This document shows, piece by piece, positions 8,880 to 19,022 of a DNA stretch of 64,000 nt; position 1 is the stretch's first letter; each line of letters starts with the position of its first letter. The notes under the pieces were generated by a model, which searched no databases, had not been told where the DNA came from, and saw only the letters and a program-made list of their open reading frames with translations. Source of the stretch: Corynebacterium glaucum (GTDB taxonomy: Bacteria; Actinomycetota; Actinomycetes; Mycobacteriales; Mycobacteriaceae); NCBI RefSeq assembly GCF_002287505.1, contig NZ_CP019688.1, positions 1,352,674 through 1,416,673 on the forward strand, in the 5' to 3' direction. The position numbers were made by a program, and so were the translations under genes.

Positions 8880-10405
8880 CCAATCCGCTCCGCGCCTCCG
8901 ACGACACCCGCCTGCCGCGGATTGCCGGTCCGTCCGGCATGGTCATCTTCGGTGTGACGGGTGACCTGGCACGCAAGAAACTCCTGCCGGCCGTCTACGA
9001 CCTCGCGAGCCGCGGTCTGCTGCCCGCCGGGTTCACCCTGGTCGGTTTTGGGCGCCGCGAATGGTCGAAGCAGGACTTCGAAGACTACGTCCGCGACGCC
9101 GTCACCTCGTCTGCGCGCACTGAATTCGACGAGAACGTGTGGAACCGGCTCGCCGAGGGCATGCACTTTGTCACGGGCGCCTTCAACGACGATGCCGCCT
9201 TCGACCGCCTCGCTGCGCTGCTGTCTGAGATGGATACCACCCGTGGCACCGGCGGCAACTGGGCGTTTTACCTCTCGGTGCCGCCGGAGCATTTCGCGGG
9301 CGTCGTCCACCAGCTCGATCGCTGCGGCATGGCGGCGCAACACAGTGCCGACGGAGCGCATCGCTGGCGCCGCGTGATCATTGAGAAGCCATTCGGCCAC
9401 GACTTGGAGTCAGCCAAGGAGCTCAACGCGGTAGTCAACTCCGTCTTTCCGGAGAACGCGGTCTTCCGCATCGACCACTACCTGGGCAAGGAAACGGTGC
9501 AGAACATCATGGCGCTGCGCTTTTCCAACCAGATGTTTGAGCCTGTGTGGAACTCGCACTACATCGACCACGTCCAAATCACCATGGCTGAGGACATCGG
9601 CCTTGGCGGGCGCGCCGGGTACTACGACGGCATCGGTGCCGCCCGCGACGTGATCCAAAACCACCTGATCCAGCTGCTCGCCCTGGTGGCGATGGAGGAG
9701 CCGACTTCGTTTTCACCGAAGCGTCTCAAAGCGGAAAAGCTCAAGGTCCTGCGAGCGACCTCCGCCATCGAACCTTTCGACGAGACCACCGCACGCGGAC
9801 AGTACACCGAGGGCTGGCAAGGCTCCGAGCACGTGGTGGGGCTGCGCGAAGAGGAAGGCTTCGACCCGGAATCGACCACCGAGACCTACGCGGCGTGCAC
9901 ACTGCAGATCAACTCCCGCCGCTGGGCCGGCGTGCCGTTCTATTTGCGCACCGGCAAGCGCCTCGGGCGGCGCGTCACCGAAATCGCCTTGGTGTTCAAA
10001 CGCCCGCCGTACCAGCCGTTCACCGAGGGTCAAACCAACCTGCTGACCAACAACGCAGTGGTGATCCGGATCCAGCCGGACGAGGGTGTACTCATGCGCT
10101 TCGGTTCGAAGGTGCCGGGTTCCGCTTTCGAGGTGCGCGACGTGAACATGGACTTTTCCTACTCCGAGGCGTTCACGGAGCAATCGCCGGAGGCCTACGA
10201 GCGCCTCATCCTCGACGCCCTCTTGGACGAGTCCAGCCTCTTCCCCACCAACGACGAGGTGGAGCAGAGCTGGGAAATCCTCGACCCGGTGCTGGAGTAC
10301 TGGGCCGCGAACGGCCGCCCCGACGAGTATGCGGCGGGCACCTGGGGACCGGAATCCGCCCACCGCATGCTGGCGAAAGACGGCCGCGAATGGAGGCGCC
10401 CGTAA
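8876..10405 (+). CDS. zwf: glucose-6-phosphate 1-dehydrogenase
   Basis: Oxidises glucose 6-phosphate to 6-phosphogluconolactone with NADP+, the entry of the oxidative pentose phosphate pathway. The NADP-binding loop GVTGDLARKKLLPAVYDL starts near residue 26. The active-site signature RIDHYLGKE spans residues 198-206, with H201 the substrate-binding histidine. Length 509 is close to C. glutamicum Zwf. The start is GTG at 8876, overlapping the tal stop (GTGA); this gives an N-terminus (TNPLRASDDTRLPRIAGPS) matching the genus. OpcA, encoded next, is its partner in corynebacteria. Confidence 0.97.
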   Translation: MTNPLRASDDTRLPRIAGPSGMVIFGVTGDLARKKLLPAVYDLASRGLLPAGFTLVGFGRREWSKQDFEDYVRDAVTSSARTEFDENVWNRLAEGMHFVTGAFNDDAAFDRLAALLSEMDTTRGTGGNWAFYLSVPPEHFAGVVHQLDRCGMAAQHSADGAHRWRRVIIEKPFGHDLESAKELNAVVNSVFPENAVFRIDHYLGKETVQNIMALRFSNQMFEPVWNSHYIDHVQITMAEDIGLGGRAGYYDGIGAARDVIQNHLIQLLALVAMEEPTSFSPKRLKAEKLKVLRATSAIEPFDETTARGQYTEGWQGSEHVVGLREEEGFDPESTTETYAACTLQINSRRWAGVPFYLRTGKRLGRRVTEIALVFKRPPYQPFTEGQTNLLTNNAVVIRIQPDEGVLMRFGSKVPGSAFEVRDVNMDFSYSEAFTEQSPEAYERLILDALLDESSLFPTNDEVEQSWEILDPVLEYWAANGRPDEYAAGTWGPESAHRMLAKDGREWRRP

Positions 10406-11331
10406 TGATCATCTCCCTGCCCGACACCACCACCCGCCAGATCGCCGCCACCCTGATTAATGCGCGCGAGAACTACTCGCTGGCCACCGGGCGTGTGCTC
10501 ACGCTGATTGCTGCACTGAAGGCGCGCGACGACGTGAACCAGATTCTGTCGACGCTGCGCGACGCGACGCGCGAGCACCCCGCACGCGTGCTGGTGCTTA
10601 TCCTCGGGGACGAGAACCACCCGACTTCCCTCGACGCGGAGCTAGTGCTCGCGGCCGACGCCGGCGCCTCCGAAATGGTGGTCATGCACCTGTACGGCGA
10701 GCTGACTCGCCACCTGGATGCAGTGGTCACTCCCCTGCTGCTGCCCGACACTCCGATTGTGGCCTGGTGGCCGACACACGCGCCGGCGCGTCCGGCCGAG
10801 GCCCCGCTGGGCAACATCGCGCAGCGCCGCATCGCCAACACGCACAACAACGTCACCGGCAACGCCCTGCTGCGCGCTAGCACCGGCTACACGCCGGGAG
10901 ACTCGGACATGATGTGGTCTCGGATTACCCCGTGGCGCGGTGTGGTCGCCTCCGCGCTGGACCGCTGCCCCGATGCCACCATCACGGCTGCGGAGGTCAC
11001 CGGCGCGCCGCAGGATCCGAGCGTCGATATCGCGGCCGGCTGGCTTGCAAGCGCCCTGGGCACCACCGTCACGCGCCACACTTCCAGCCAAAACGCCGCT
11101 GTCGGCGCACCGATTGACCTGCTCACGCTGCACGCAGACATCGGCGACATCACTGTCGAGGTCGTCGACCAGCACACAGTCAAGGTCGCGGTCCCCGACC
11201 GCGCCGACACCTTCGTGGCGCTTACCGCTCGCTCGGATGCAGAATGCCTCGCCGAGGAGCTGCGCCACCTTCACGCCGATGCCACTTACGCCCGCGCACT
11301 CGCAGGCCTCGCTCACGTACAGGCGGTATGA
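10405..11331 (+). CDS. opcA: glucose-6-phosphate dehydrogenase assembly protein OpcA
   Basis: OpcA family protein of 308 residues that supports assembly or activity of Zwf. Typical features are the repeated lambda-like strands ARVLVLILGDENHP and SEMVVMHLYGEL, then PLLLPDTPIVAWWP and the central segment around PGDSDMMWSRITPWRG. The ATG at 10405 shares its A with the zwf stop (TAATG) and has GGAGG 8 nt upstream. The longer open frame starting near 9895 reads through zwf in another frame and is an artefact. Confidence 0.93.
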   Translation: MIISLPDTTTRQIAATLINARENYSLATGRVLTLIAALKARDDVNQILSTLRDATREHPARVLVLILGDENHPTSLDAELVLAADAGASEMVVMHLYGELTRHLDAVVTPLLLPDTPIVAWWPTHAPARPAEAPLGNIAQRRIANTHNNVTGNALLRASTGYTPGDSDMMWSRITPWRGVVASALDRCPDATITAAEVTGAPQDPSVDIAAGWLASALGTTVTRHTSSQNAAVGAPIDLLTLHADIGDITVEVVDQHTVKVAVPDRADTFVALTARSDAECLAEELRHLHADATYARALAGLAHVQAV

Positions 11332-11332
11332 C

Positions 11333-12052
11333 ATGGAAATCCAACGCTTCCCGGAGCTCGATTCGCTTATCGACGGCTCCTCCCAACGCCTCACCGACAC
11401 CCTCCTCTCCATCCAGAGCGAACCCGAGGGTGTCGCCCGGGTAGTACTCACCGGCGGCACCGCCGGGATTGCGCTGCTCCGCCGCATGGCGGAGCCCGAT
11501 CGCGCTAGCGGGATTGACTGGTCCCGCGTGCACGTGTTCTTCGGCGATGAGCGCAACGTGCCCGTCGACCACCCAGATTCGAACGAGGGCCAGGCACGCG
11601 AAGCGCTGCTTGACCATGTGCCCATTCCCGAGGAGAACATCCACGGATACGGTTTGACCGGCGGCGAGATGGACGAGGCGGTGGACGCATACCGGCGCAT
11701 CATCGTCGAATTCGCCCCCAATGGTTTCGACGTGCACCTGCTTGGCATGGGCGGCGAAGGCCACATCAACTCCCTATTCCCCCACACCGATGCGGTGCGG
11801 GAGGACCAGGAGCTGGTGGTTGCAGTGACGGACTCCCCGAAACCTCCCGCAGAGCGGGCCACACTGACCCTGCCCACGGTGCGGAGCGCTCGTCGCGTTT
11901 GGTTCTTGGTTTCGGGCGAGGAGAAGGCGGAGGCCGCTGCCCACCTTGCCGCAGGTGCCGACCCACTTGACTGGCCCGCGGCTGGAGCCCATGGGACGGA
12001 TGAAACCGTGCTGTTTGTCACCGAGGACGCCGCAGCCCAGATCCGCCAGTAG
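11333..12052 (+). CDS. pgl: 6-phosphogluconolactonase
   Basis: Hydrolyses 6-phosphogluconolactone to 6-phosphogluconate. Of 239 residues, the NagB-fold signatures VVLTGGTAGIALL, VHVFFGDERNVPVDHPDSNEGQ (seen in parts) and DVHLLGMGGEGHINSLFPH are present, the last containing the catalytic GEGH. The ATG lies 1 nt after the opcA stop. Last gene of the operon, followed by a bidirectional hairpin terminator. Near residue 11 it carries the dispersed repeat as SLID in a poorly conserved helix. Confidence 0.95.
   Translation: MEIQRFPELDSLIDGSSQRLTDTLLSIQSEPEGVARVVLTGGTAGIALLRRMAEPDRASGIDWSRVHVFFGDERNVPVDHPDSNEGQAREALLDHVPIPEENIHGYGLTGGEMDEAVDAYRRIIVEFAPNGFDVHLLGMGGEGHINSLFPHTDAVREDQELVVAVTDSPKPPAERATLTLPTVRSARRVWFLVSGEEKAEAAAHLAAGADPLDWPAAGAHGTDETVLFVTEDAAAQIRQ
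11365..11375 (+). repeat. dispersed repeat GCTTATCGACG, copy 3
   Basis: Exact core, preceded by CGATTC and followed by GCTCCTCCC. It lies at the 5' end of pgl. Confidence 0.75.
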
Positions 12053-12094
12053 ATCCGTAATCGCTTACCCAGCGGCCACAGCCACGCATGAAAA

Positions 12095-12112
12095 AACCGC
12101 GCCGAAGCGCGG
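12095..12112. terminator. bidirectional rho-independent terminator between pgl and secG
   Basis: Perfect 7-bp stem ACCGCGC / GCGCGGT with loop CGAA. It is flanked by CATTTT on the right and by a run of A on the left, which reads as T6 for the minus strand, so it can stop both convergent transcripts. Confidence 0.85.
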
Positions 12113-12137
12113 TCATTTTCATGTTGCCTATCGGCGT

Positions 12138-12395
12138 TTAAGCCGGCACCGGGCCCGGATTCCCGGAGTAGGTGTTGATCAGGTTCAGCGCGATGATGCA
12201 GGCGATCCAGATCAGACCAAGCAGGATAGTCACGCGGTCCAGGTTCTTCTCCACCTGGGTGGAACCGGAGAGGTTCGCCTGGACGCCGCCGCCAAACAGG
12301 CTCGACAGGCCGCCGCCCTTGCCCCTGTGGAGCAGGACGAAAATCACCATGAGGATCGAGGTGATGACCAGCACGATCTCAAGCGCCAGTGTCAT
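12138..12395 (-). CDS. secG: protein translocase subunit SecG
   Basis: Small membrane subunit of SecYEG, 85 residues, two hydrophobic helices (about 3-22 and 56-75) joined by the conserved cytosolic loop LLHRGKGGGLSSLFGGG. ATG start with GGAAGG upstream. In C. glutamicum ppc lies between secG and tpiA; here only 131 bp separate them. It is the last gene of the minus-strand glycolytic block. Confidence 0.94.
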   Translation of the reverse strand: MTLALEIVLVITSILMVIFVLLHRGKGGGLSSLFGGGVQANLSGSTQVEKNLDRVTILLGLIWIACIIALNLINTYSGNPGPVPA

Positions 12396-12433
12396 ACGGG
12401 GTGCGCACCTTCCGCTGTAGAGGATGTTTCACA

Positions 12434-12463
12434 AGCTCGCGAGAGCTAACCTGCCATAGCGTA
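12434..12463 (-). promoter_or_regulatory. possible secG promoter and leader hairpin
   Basis: On the minus strand TACGCT at 12458-12463 could be a -10 box, and a small hairpin AGCTC-TCGC-GAGCT at 12434-12447 would lie in the leader. Both elements are short; this is a weak call. The rest of the 131-bp secG-tpiA gap shows only the palindrome GTTCCGGAAC at 12480-12489 and no coding remnant. Confidence 0.3.
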
Positions 12464-12526
12464 CACCATGCCGTGCCCAGTTCCGGAACCGGACACCGCT
12501 GCGGCGCGCGCTCTTTGTCAGCTGGG

Positions 12527-13300
12527 TTAGCGCACTGCGTTCGCAGCCGCAGCCGCGAGCTTCGCAAAGTCCTGCCCGTCCAAAGACGCGCCGCCGACGA
12601 GGCCACCGTCGACGTCGGCCTCACCGATGATCTCTGCGATGGTGTCGGCCTTCACGGATCCGCCGTAGAGAATGCGGATGGAGTCGGCGACGGCGTCGTC
12701 GGCAAGCTCTCGAATGAGCTCCCGAATCGCGTGGCAAACTTCCTGCGCGTCGGCGGCAGAAGCTACCTTGCCGGTGCCGATCGCCCATACCGGCTCGTAC
12801 GCGATGACAGCGTTCGCAAGATCGACGCCCTCAAGCGACGCCCGGGTCTGCTTCACCACGTAGTCGACGTGGTCGCCTGCTTCGCGGACCTCGAGCGGCT
12901 CGCCGACGCACACGATCGGGGTCATGTTGTGCGCCTGGGCCTTGGCAGCCTTCTGCGCGACGAGCTCGTCGGACTCGGAGTGGTACTCGCGGCGTTCGGA
13001 GTGGCCGACGACGACCCAGGTGCAGCCCAGCTTCTCCAGCATGGTCGCGGAGATCTCGCCGGTGTATGCGCCGTTGTCGTGTGCGGAAACATCTTGCGCG
13101 CCGTAGGTGATCTCGAGCTTGTCGCCCTCGACCAGGGTCTGGATCGAGCGCAGGTCCGTGAACGGGACCATCAGGGCGATGTCGACGTACTCGTAGCCGT
13201 CCTTCGGAAACGCGAACGCGAGCTTCTGGGCCGAGGAGATGGCCTCGAGGTGGTCGTGGTTCATCTTCCAGTTGCCGGCAATCAATGGGGTTCGTGCCAT
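12527..13300 (-). CDS. tpiA: triosephosphate isomerase
   Basis: TIM barrel of 257 residues interconverting dihydroxyacetone phosphate and glyceraldehyde 3-phosphate. Catalytic residues are visible: N10 and K12 in AGNWKMN, H100 in VVVGHSERR and E169 in [11 protein letters not shown]. The ATG follows AAGGAG. It lies 31 bp after pgk in the gap-pgk-tpiA order of the genus. Confidence 0.97.
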   Translation of the reverse strand: MARTPLIAGNWKMNHDHLEAISSAQKLAFAFPKDGYEYVDIALMVPFTDLRSIQTLVEGDKLEITYGAQDVSAHDNGAYTGEISATMLEKLGCTWVVVGHSERREYHSESDELVAQKAAKAQAHNMTPIVCVGEPLEVREAGDHVDYVVKQTRASLEGVDLANAVIAYEPVWAIGTGKVASAADAQEVCHAIRELIRELADDAVADSIRILYGGSVKADTIAEIIGEADVDGGLVGGASLDGQDFAKLAAAAANAVR

Positions 13301-13331
13301 TGTGATAACTCCTTGTGTGTTACGCGGGCTG

Positions 13332-14549
13332 TTACGCGGACAAGACCGATACGCCCGGCAGGTCCTTGCCCTCGATGAGCTCGAGGGAAGCGCCGCCGCC
13401 GGTGGAGATGTGCGAGAAGCCGTCCTCGTCGAGGCCGAGGGTGCGCACCGATGCAGCGGAGTCGCCGCCGCCGACCACGGTGAAGGAATCGTTGTCGCGG
13501 GTGGCCGCGATCATCGCTTCGGCTACCGCCTTGGTGCCGTCGGCGAAGTTCGGGAACTCGAAGACACCCATCGGGCCGTTCCAGAACACGGTCTTGGAGT
13601 TCTTGATCGCTTCGGCGTACTTCTCGGCGGTCTCGGGTCCGATGTCCAGACCCATCCAGCCCTCCGGGATCTCGTCGAGGCCGACGATCTTCTTCTCGGC
13701 ATCCTTGTCAAACTCCGGAGCCGCAGCCACGTCAACCGGAAGCAGCAGCTTCTCGCCGTACTTCTCCATCAGCTCCTTGCAGGTGTCAACCATGTCCTCC
13801 TGCAGCAGCGAGTTCTGTACGTTGTGGCCCTGAGCTGCGAGGAAGGTGTAGCACATGCCGCCGCCGATGATCACGCGGTCGGCCTTCTCCGCCAGCGCCT
13901 CGATCACGCCGAGCTTGTCGGACACCTTCGAACCACCGAGTACAACCACGTACGGGTGCTCCGGCGCGTCCTTTACGCGCGAGAGGGTCTCCACTTCCTT
14001 GTCCACAAGGAAGCCGGCGTATGCAGGCAGCTTCTTCGCCACGTCGTAGACCGAGGTCTGCGCGCGGTGCACCACGCCGAAGCCGTCGGAGACGAACGCG
14101 CCGTTGTCTGCCGCGAGCGCAGCCAACTCAGCAGCGAACTCCTCGCGCTCAGCCTCGTCCTTCGAGGTCTCGCGCGGATCGAAGCGCACGTTCTCGACGA
14201 GCATGATTTCGCCCTCGGTCAGGCCATTGGCGCGCTCATGCGCATCCTCACCCGAAACATCACCGGCGAGCGCCACGAACTGGCCCAGGCGCTCCGACAA
14301 CGCTTCCGCCACCGGCGCGAGCGAGTACTTCGGGTTCACCTCACCCTTCGGCCGGCCGAGGTGGGCCATCACGATGACCTTGGCGCCGCCGTCGATAAGT
14401 GCCTGCAACGTAGGCAGCGATGCGTCGATGCGGCCGGCGTCGGTGATGTTGCCGTCGTCGTCGAGCGGAACGTTGAAGTCGGAGCGAACTAGGATGTGGC
14501 GGCCGTCGACGCCTTCGTCGAGAAGCTCTTGCAAATTCTTCGTAGCCAT
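13332..14549 (-). CDS. pgk: phosphoglycerate kinase
   Basis: Transfers phosphate between 1,3-bisphosphoglycerate and ADP. It has 405 residues in two domains. The N-terminal signature [11 protein letters not shown] begins at residue 19, and the nucleotide-domain loops [13 protein letters not shown] and [11 protein letters not shown] are present. ATG start with AAAGGA upstream. A large hairpin lies between it and gap. Confidence 0.97.
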   Translation of the reverse strand: MATKNLQELLDEGVDGRHILVRSDFNVPLDDDGNITDAGRIDASLPTLQALIDGGAKVIVMAHLGRPKGEVNPKYSLAPVAEALSERLGQFVALAGDVSGEDAHERANGLTEGEIMLVENVRFDPRETSKDEAEREEFAAELAALAADNGAFVSDGFGVVHRAQTSVYDVAKKLPAYAGFLVDKEVETLSRVKDAPEHPYVVVLGGSKVSDKLGVIEALAEKADRVIIGGGMCYTFLAAQGHNVQNSLLQEDMVDTCKELMEKYGEKLLLPVDVAAAPEFDKDAEKKIVGLDEIPEGWMGLDIGPETAEKYAEAIKNSKTVFWNGPMGVFEFPNFADGTKAVAEAMIAATRDNDSFTVVGGGDSAASVRTLGLDEDGFSHISTGGGASLELIEGKDLPGVSVLSA

Positions 14550-14598
14550 GTTTCTAAAAGTCCTTTGATCGAGTTGTAACGGGGTTTAGCTGCGACGA

Positions 14599-14639
14599 GA
14601 GGCCCGGCAGCGTGCTGCGGTGCACACACGCCGGGCCTC
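14599..14639 (-). other. large stem-loop between gap and pgk
   Basis: Perfect 10-bp stem GAGGCCCGGC / GCCGGGCCTC around a 21-nt loop that can pair further. There is no T-run after it on the minus strand, so it looks more like an mRNA-processing or stabilising structure, or a partial attenuator, than a classical terminator. Confidence 0.55.
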
Positions 14640-14655
14640 GGGCTGCGGATACGGG

Positions 14656-15711
<1,056 letters not shown>

Positions 15712-15741
15712 TCACCGGACCATTTCGGCCCGTCGAAAACC

Positions 15742-15747
15742 AGTGTA
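15742..15747 (-). promoter_or_regulatory. putative -10 box (TACACT) of gap
   Basis: TACACT on the minus strand, about 75 nt before the gap ATG. No clear -35 box. The rest of the gap-whiA gap holds one copy of the dispersed repeat and no other recognisable feature. Confidence 0.35.
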
Positions 15748-15859
15748 GCTACCTGCGAAAAGCGCTGCAGAGGGCAAAAAATCCCGCCCCAGCAAACGGT
15801 CATCGTGTGTGCACCAGATGTCCGATTCCGTCCGGTTCGAGAAAGGTTCCAGGGCTTTT

Positions 15860-15870
15860 GCTTATCGACG
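15860..15870 (+). repeat. dispersed repeat GCTTATCGACG, copy 4
   Basis: Exact core, preceded by GGGCTTTT and followed by GCACCCCC. Intergenic, between gap and whiA, so here coding constraint cannot explain it. Confidence 0.75.
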
Positions 15871-15932
15871 GCACCCCCAACCCGCCCCCCTGAACCTCAT
15901 TCCGGAACAGTTTGACAAACGTGTGAAATACG

Positions 15933-16922
15933 TCACTCCTCGCCGGCGGTGTCGTCTTCCTCAAGCGACGCATGCGTGTCGTCGATCCCAAGCTCCGCCG
16001 CACGCTTATCTGCCAGCGAGAGAAGGCGGCGGATTCGGCCCGCCACGGCGTCCTTAGTCATCTGCGGGTCTGCGAGCCGGCCAAGCTCCTCGAGCGAAGC
16101 GTGGCGGTGCTCGACGCGGAGGTACCCGGCCTCGGCGAGGTGCTCGGGCACATCGTCACCGAGAATCTCCAGCGCGCGCTCGACGCGCAGCGCCGCGGTG
16201 GCCGCAGCCTGTGCGGATCGGCGGGTGTTCGCGTCGTCGAAGGTCGCGAGGCGCTGCCCGGTCTTCATGCCGAACTGCTTGGACTGACGCTTCTCGTCCC
16301 ACTCCAGGCGGGTTCGCGGCGCGCCCATGCGGCTGAGCAGGATGCCGATGGTCTCGCCTTCGCGGATGTAGACGCGTTCGACGCCGCGGGTTTCACGCGT
16401 CTTCGCCGCGACACCCAGCCTGCGAGCGAGGCCGACCAGTGCAAGAGCCGCCTCTTGGCCGGGCGAGGCGACCTCGAGCGCGGAAGTCCGGCCAGGCTCG
16501 GTGAGTGTGCCGCGGGCGAGAAATGCCCCGCTCCACGCGGCCTCTACCGCGGCGATCGTGCCGGAGATGACTTGCCGAGGCATGCCCACCACCGGGTGGC
16601 CGGACGGGGTGACCAGCTTGAGCCGGCGGATCACCTCTTCGGCACCATCCTCGACGGTGACCTGGTAGCGGGTCTCCTTGCTTGCGCTCCCCGGCTCGAT
16701 GGTGTCGACGGCGACCTTGATCTCGCAGATGTCCTCGAGCATGTCCGCCAAACGCTGCGCGACCCGCTGTTCGGCGAAGTCGCAGACGATCGCAATCCCC
16801 CGCGACGTCTGGGCGAACGCACCGGCGAACCGGATCATCGCGGTCGCTTCGGCGGCCCGTGCCTCCGCACTCGTCCTGCGCACAGTGAGCAGTTCGTCTT
16901 TCACCTTCGCCGTCAGTGACAC
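15933..16922 (-). CDS. whiA: WhiA-type sporulation/cell-division transcription regulator
   Basis: DNA-binding protein of 329 residues. N-terminal half is a LAGLIDADG-like domain without catalytic residues; the C-terminal half has a helix-turn-helix (around VPEHLAEAGYLRVEHRHASL). In actinobacteria WhiA controls division and growth genes. Start GTG at 16922 follows AAAGGA. The order rapZ-yvcK-whiA is conserved in Gram-positive bacteria. Direct targets cannot be read from this window. Confidence 0.94.
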   Translation of the reverse strand: MSLTAKVKDELLTVRRTSAEARAAEATAMIRFAGAFAQTSRGIAIVCDFAEQRVAQRLADMLEDICEIKVAVDTIEPGSASKETRYQVTVEDGAEEVIRRLKLVTPSGHPVVGMPRQVISGTIAAVEAAWSGAFLARGTLTEPGRTSALEVASPGQEAALALVGLARRLGVAAKTRETRGVERVYIREGETIGILLSRMGAPRTRLEWDEKRQSKQFGMKTGQRLATFDDANTRRSAQAAATAALRVERALEILGDDVPEHLAEAGYLRVEHRHASLEELGRLADPQMTKDAVAGRIRRLLSLADKRAAELGIDDTHASLEEDDTAGEE

Positions 16923-16981
16923 CGTCGTAGGTCCTTTCGTGGAGGCGTATCTGTAGACATCTTCTTTTCAGCTAGCTCAGT

Positions 16982-17962
16982 CTAACTGGTGCGCAAAAGA
17001 TCAAGGAGCACGGCTGCCAGCTTGGCTGGATCATGCCGCGTCGACACCTCGCCGCTGCGTGGCGCCTCGCGCACATCCCGGAACTCCATCGCCGCGCCCA
17101 CACCAGATGCCGCGCGCCGCAAATGGGTGCGTTCGCCCTCCGTAGGGCCTTTGACGCTGTCTGCGAGGAAGTAGTCGACGCGCAGCTCCGGGGCATGTTG
17201 GCCGAAGACATGAATGTGGCGCTCGGTGCTGAACCCGTGAGTCTCCCCTGCCTCCGGCGAGAGATTCAAGATCACCACCACCTTCGCCTCGGTCGCATTC
17301 AACGCTTGGACGATGTCCGGCACCAGCAAGTGCGGAATCACCGACGAGAACCACGATCCAGGACCGATTGTGACCAGGTCGGCAGCCATGATCGCTTCCA
17401 CCGCCTGCGGCGTCGCGTCCGGCGCGGTGGGCAACAGCCGCACACGGCGGACCGCGCCGGGTGTCGTGGCGACCGCAACCTGGCCGCGAACCGAACGCAG
17501 CACCCGCGGGTCGTCGTCAAGCCCTGCGACATCCGCCTCGATCTCGAGTGGCTGCTGGCACACCGGGATGACCCGGCCCACTGACCCGCTCCAGCGGGCG
17601 ACCGTGTCGAGGGCGAGCTGCATGTCCCCCAGCTCCTCGGCGAGACCGGCCAGGATGAGGTTGCCCACTGCGTGCCCGGCCATCGCGCCGTTGCCGCCGA
17701 AGCGGTGCTGGAGCGTGCTGCGCCACAGCACACCCTCGTCGGAATCCTCGGTCAGTGCGGACAGTGCCATCCGCAAGTCTCCCGGAGGAATCATGGAAAG
17801 CTCGCGGCGCAGGCGGCCGGACGAGCCGCCGTCGTCGGCGACAGTGACCACCGCATTGATGTCACCTGCCCCGGCCGCGCGGGCTGCGCGAAGCGTTTGG
17901 TACAGGCCATGACCTCCGCCGAGACAAGTGAACACCGGCGCATTCTCAAGGTTGTAGGTCAC
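16982..17962 (-). CDS. gluconeogenesis factor / UDP-sugar-binding YvcK family protein
   Basis: YvcK/CofD-like protein of 326 residues. The glycine-rich N-terminus FTCLGGGHGLYQTL, the VTVADDGGSSGRLRRE segment and the later DLVTIGPGSWFSSVIP are family landmarks. YvcK homologues bind UDP-sugars and influence peptidoglycan precursor supply and growth on gluconeogenic substrates. GTG start with AAAGGCGG upstream. A 101-bp gap separates it from rapZ, and whiA follows after 59 bp. Confidence 0.93.
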   Translation of the reverse strand: MTYNLENAPVFTCLGGGHGLYQTLRAARAAGAGDINAVVTVADDGGSSGRLRRELSMIPPGDLRMALSALTEDSDEGVLWRSTLQHRFGGNGAMAGHAVGNLILAGLAEELGDMQLALDTVARWSGSVGRVIPVCQQPLEIEADVAGLDDDPRVLRSVRGQVAVATTPGAVRRVRLLPTAPDATPQAVEAIMAADLVTIGPGSWFSSVIPHLLVPDIVQALNATEAKVVVILNLSPEAGETHGFSTERHIHVFGQHAPELRVDYFLADSVKGPTEGERTHLRRAASGVGAAMEFRDVREAPRSGEVSTRHDPAKLAAVLLDLLRTS

Positions 17963-18063
17963 GTGAACCGCCTTTCTACTGCGGGCAAAGTCCCTGCTGC
18001 GGCGCGTGCGGCAGCAAACATAACGCGCGCGGGTGCACCGCGGCGACTCGGGCTAGATGCGAT

Positions 18064-18984
18064 CTAGTTTCGATCGAGGTCTCGGTGCATGACGTTAACG
18101 TCTACTCTGCCATCCTCTCGCAAACGCCTCCCGATTTCCTCCGACACCGCCACCGAACGGTGGTGTCCGCCGGTGCAACCAATGCCCACGGTGATGAAGT
18201 CTTTGCCCTCGTGGCGGTACCCAGCCAAGGTCGCGTTCAAAAGCTGCAGGAAATTATCGACGAACTCTTGAGCGCCAGGCTGAGACAACACGTAATCCGA
18301 CACCGGCTCGTCAACACCGCGGAAGTTTCGCAGCCCCTCGATCCAATACGGGTTCGGCAGGAAGCGCACATCGAGCACGAGATCCGCGTCCGGCGGCGAG
18401 CCGTGCTTGAAGCCGAAAGACTCAACGGTGACGTGCTGCTTGCCGTTCGGCAGCTCACCCACCGTAGCCTCGATGGCGCGGCGCAGGTCGTGCACCGAGA
18501 GGTTCGACGTATCGATGATTACGTCGGCCATCGCGCGCACCTTCCGCAGCGCCTCGCGCTCTCGGTTGATGCCGTCCTGAAGCGTCTCGCCGTCTTGCAG
18601 CGGGTGGGTGCGACGCACCGAGTCGAAGCGGCGAATCAGCACATCATCTCGCGATTCCAGGAACAGGACGAACGGGGTGATGCCGCGCTCCTTGATCTGG
18701 TTGATCGTCTCCTCGAGCGAGCCGTTGAACATGCGGGCGCGGACGTCGGTGACCACCGCGATCTGATCAACCGGGGAATTCTCCGCCGCGGCCATGTCGA
18801 TCAGGTCAAGGATGAGCCTCGCCGGCAAATTCTGGGAAACGAAGAATCCCTTGTCCTCAAAGATTTTCGCCGCGGTGGACAAACCACCGCCGGAGAAACC
18901 GGTGATGATGACGGGGCGGAGCTCTTCAAGTCGATCCGCACCCGTTGCTGCCTCGTCCTGCGCGCCCATACGCTGCTCAGTCAT
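18064..18984 (-). CDS. rapZ: RapZ/YvcJ family nucleotide-binding protein
   Basis: Family of P-loop proteins; in E. coli RapZ delivers a regulatory RNA to RNase E, but the actinobacterial role is unclear. The protein has 306 residues with the conserved C-terminal domain ([28 protein letters not shown] and [17 protein letters not shown], read in parts). The N-terminal loop reads GFSGGGLST at 29-37, with leucine where Walker A has lysine. TAAGAT lies 7 nt before the ATG, so the gene is probably read from its own leaderless promoter as well. Confidence 0.9.
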   Translation of the reverse strand: MTEQRMGAQDEAATGADRLEELRPVIITGFSGGGLSTAAKIFEDKGFFVSQNLPARLILDLIDMAAAENSPVDQIAVVTDVRARMFNGSLEETINQIKERGITPFVLFLESRDDVLIRRFDSVRRTHPLQDGETLQDGINREREALRKVRAMADVIIDTSNLSVHDLRRAIEATVGELPNGKQHVTVESFGFKHGSPPDADLVLDVRFLPNPYWIEGLRNFRGVDEPVSDYVLSQPGAQEFVDNFLQLLNATLAGYRHEGKDFITVGIGCTGGHHRSVAVSEEIGRRLREDGRVDVNVMHRDLDRN

Positions 18985-18991
18985 GGGGTAA

Positions 18992-18997
18992 ATCTTA
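18992..18997 (-). promoter_or_regulatory. putative -10 box (TAAGAT), leaderless promoter of rapZ
   Basis: TAAGAT on the minus strand is followed by 7 nt and then the ATG at 18984. No Shine-Dalgarno is seen. Confidence 0.5.
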
Positions 18998-19022
18998 ACG
19001 AAGCAAATCGCTTCTGGAGGTG

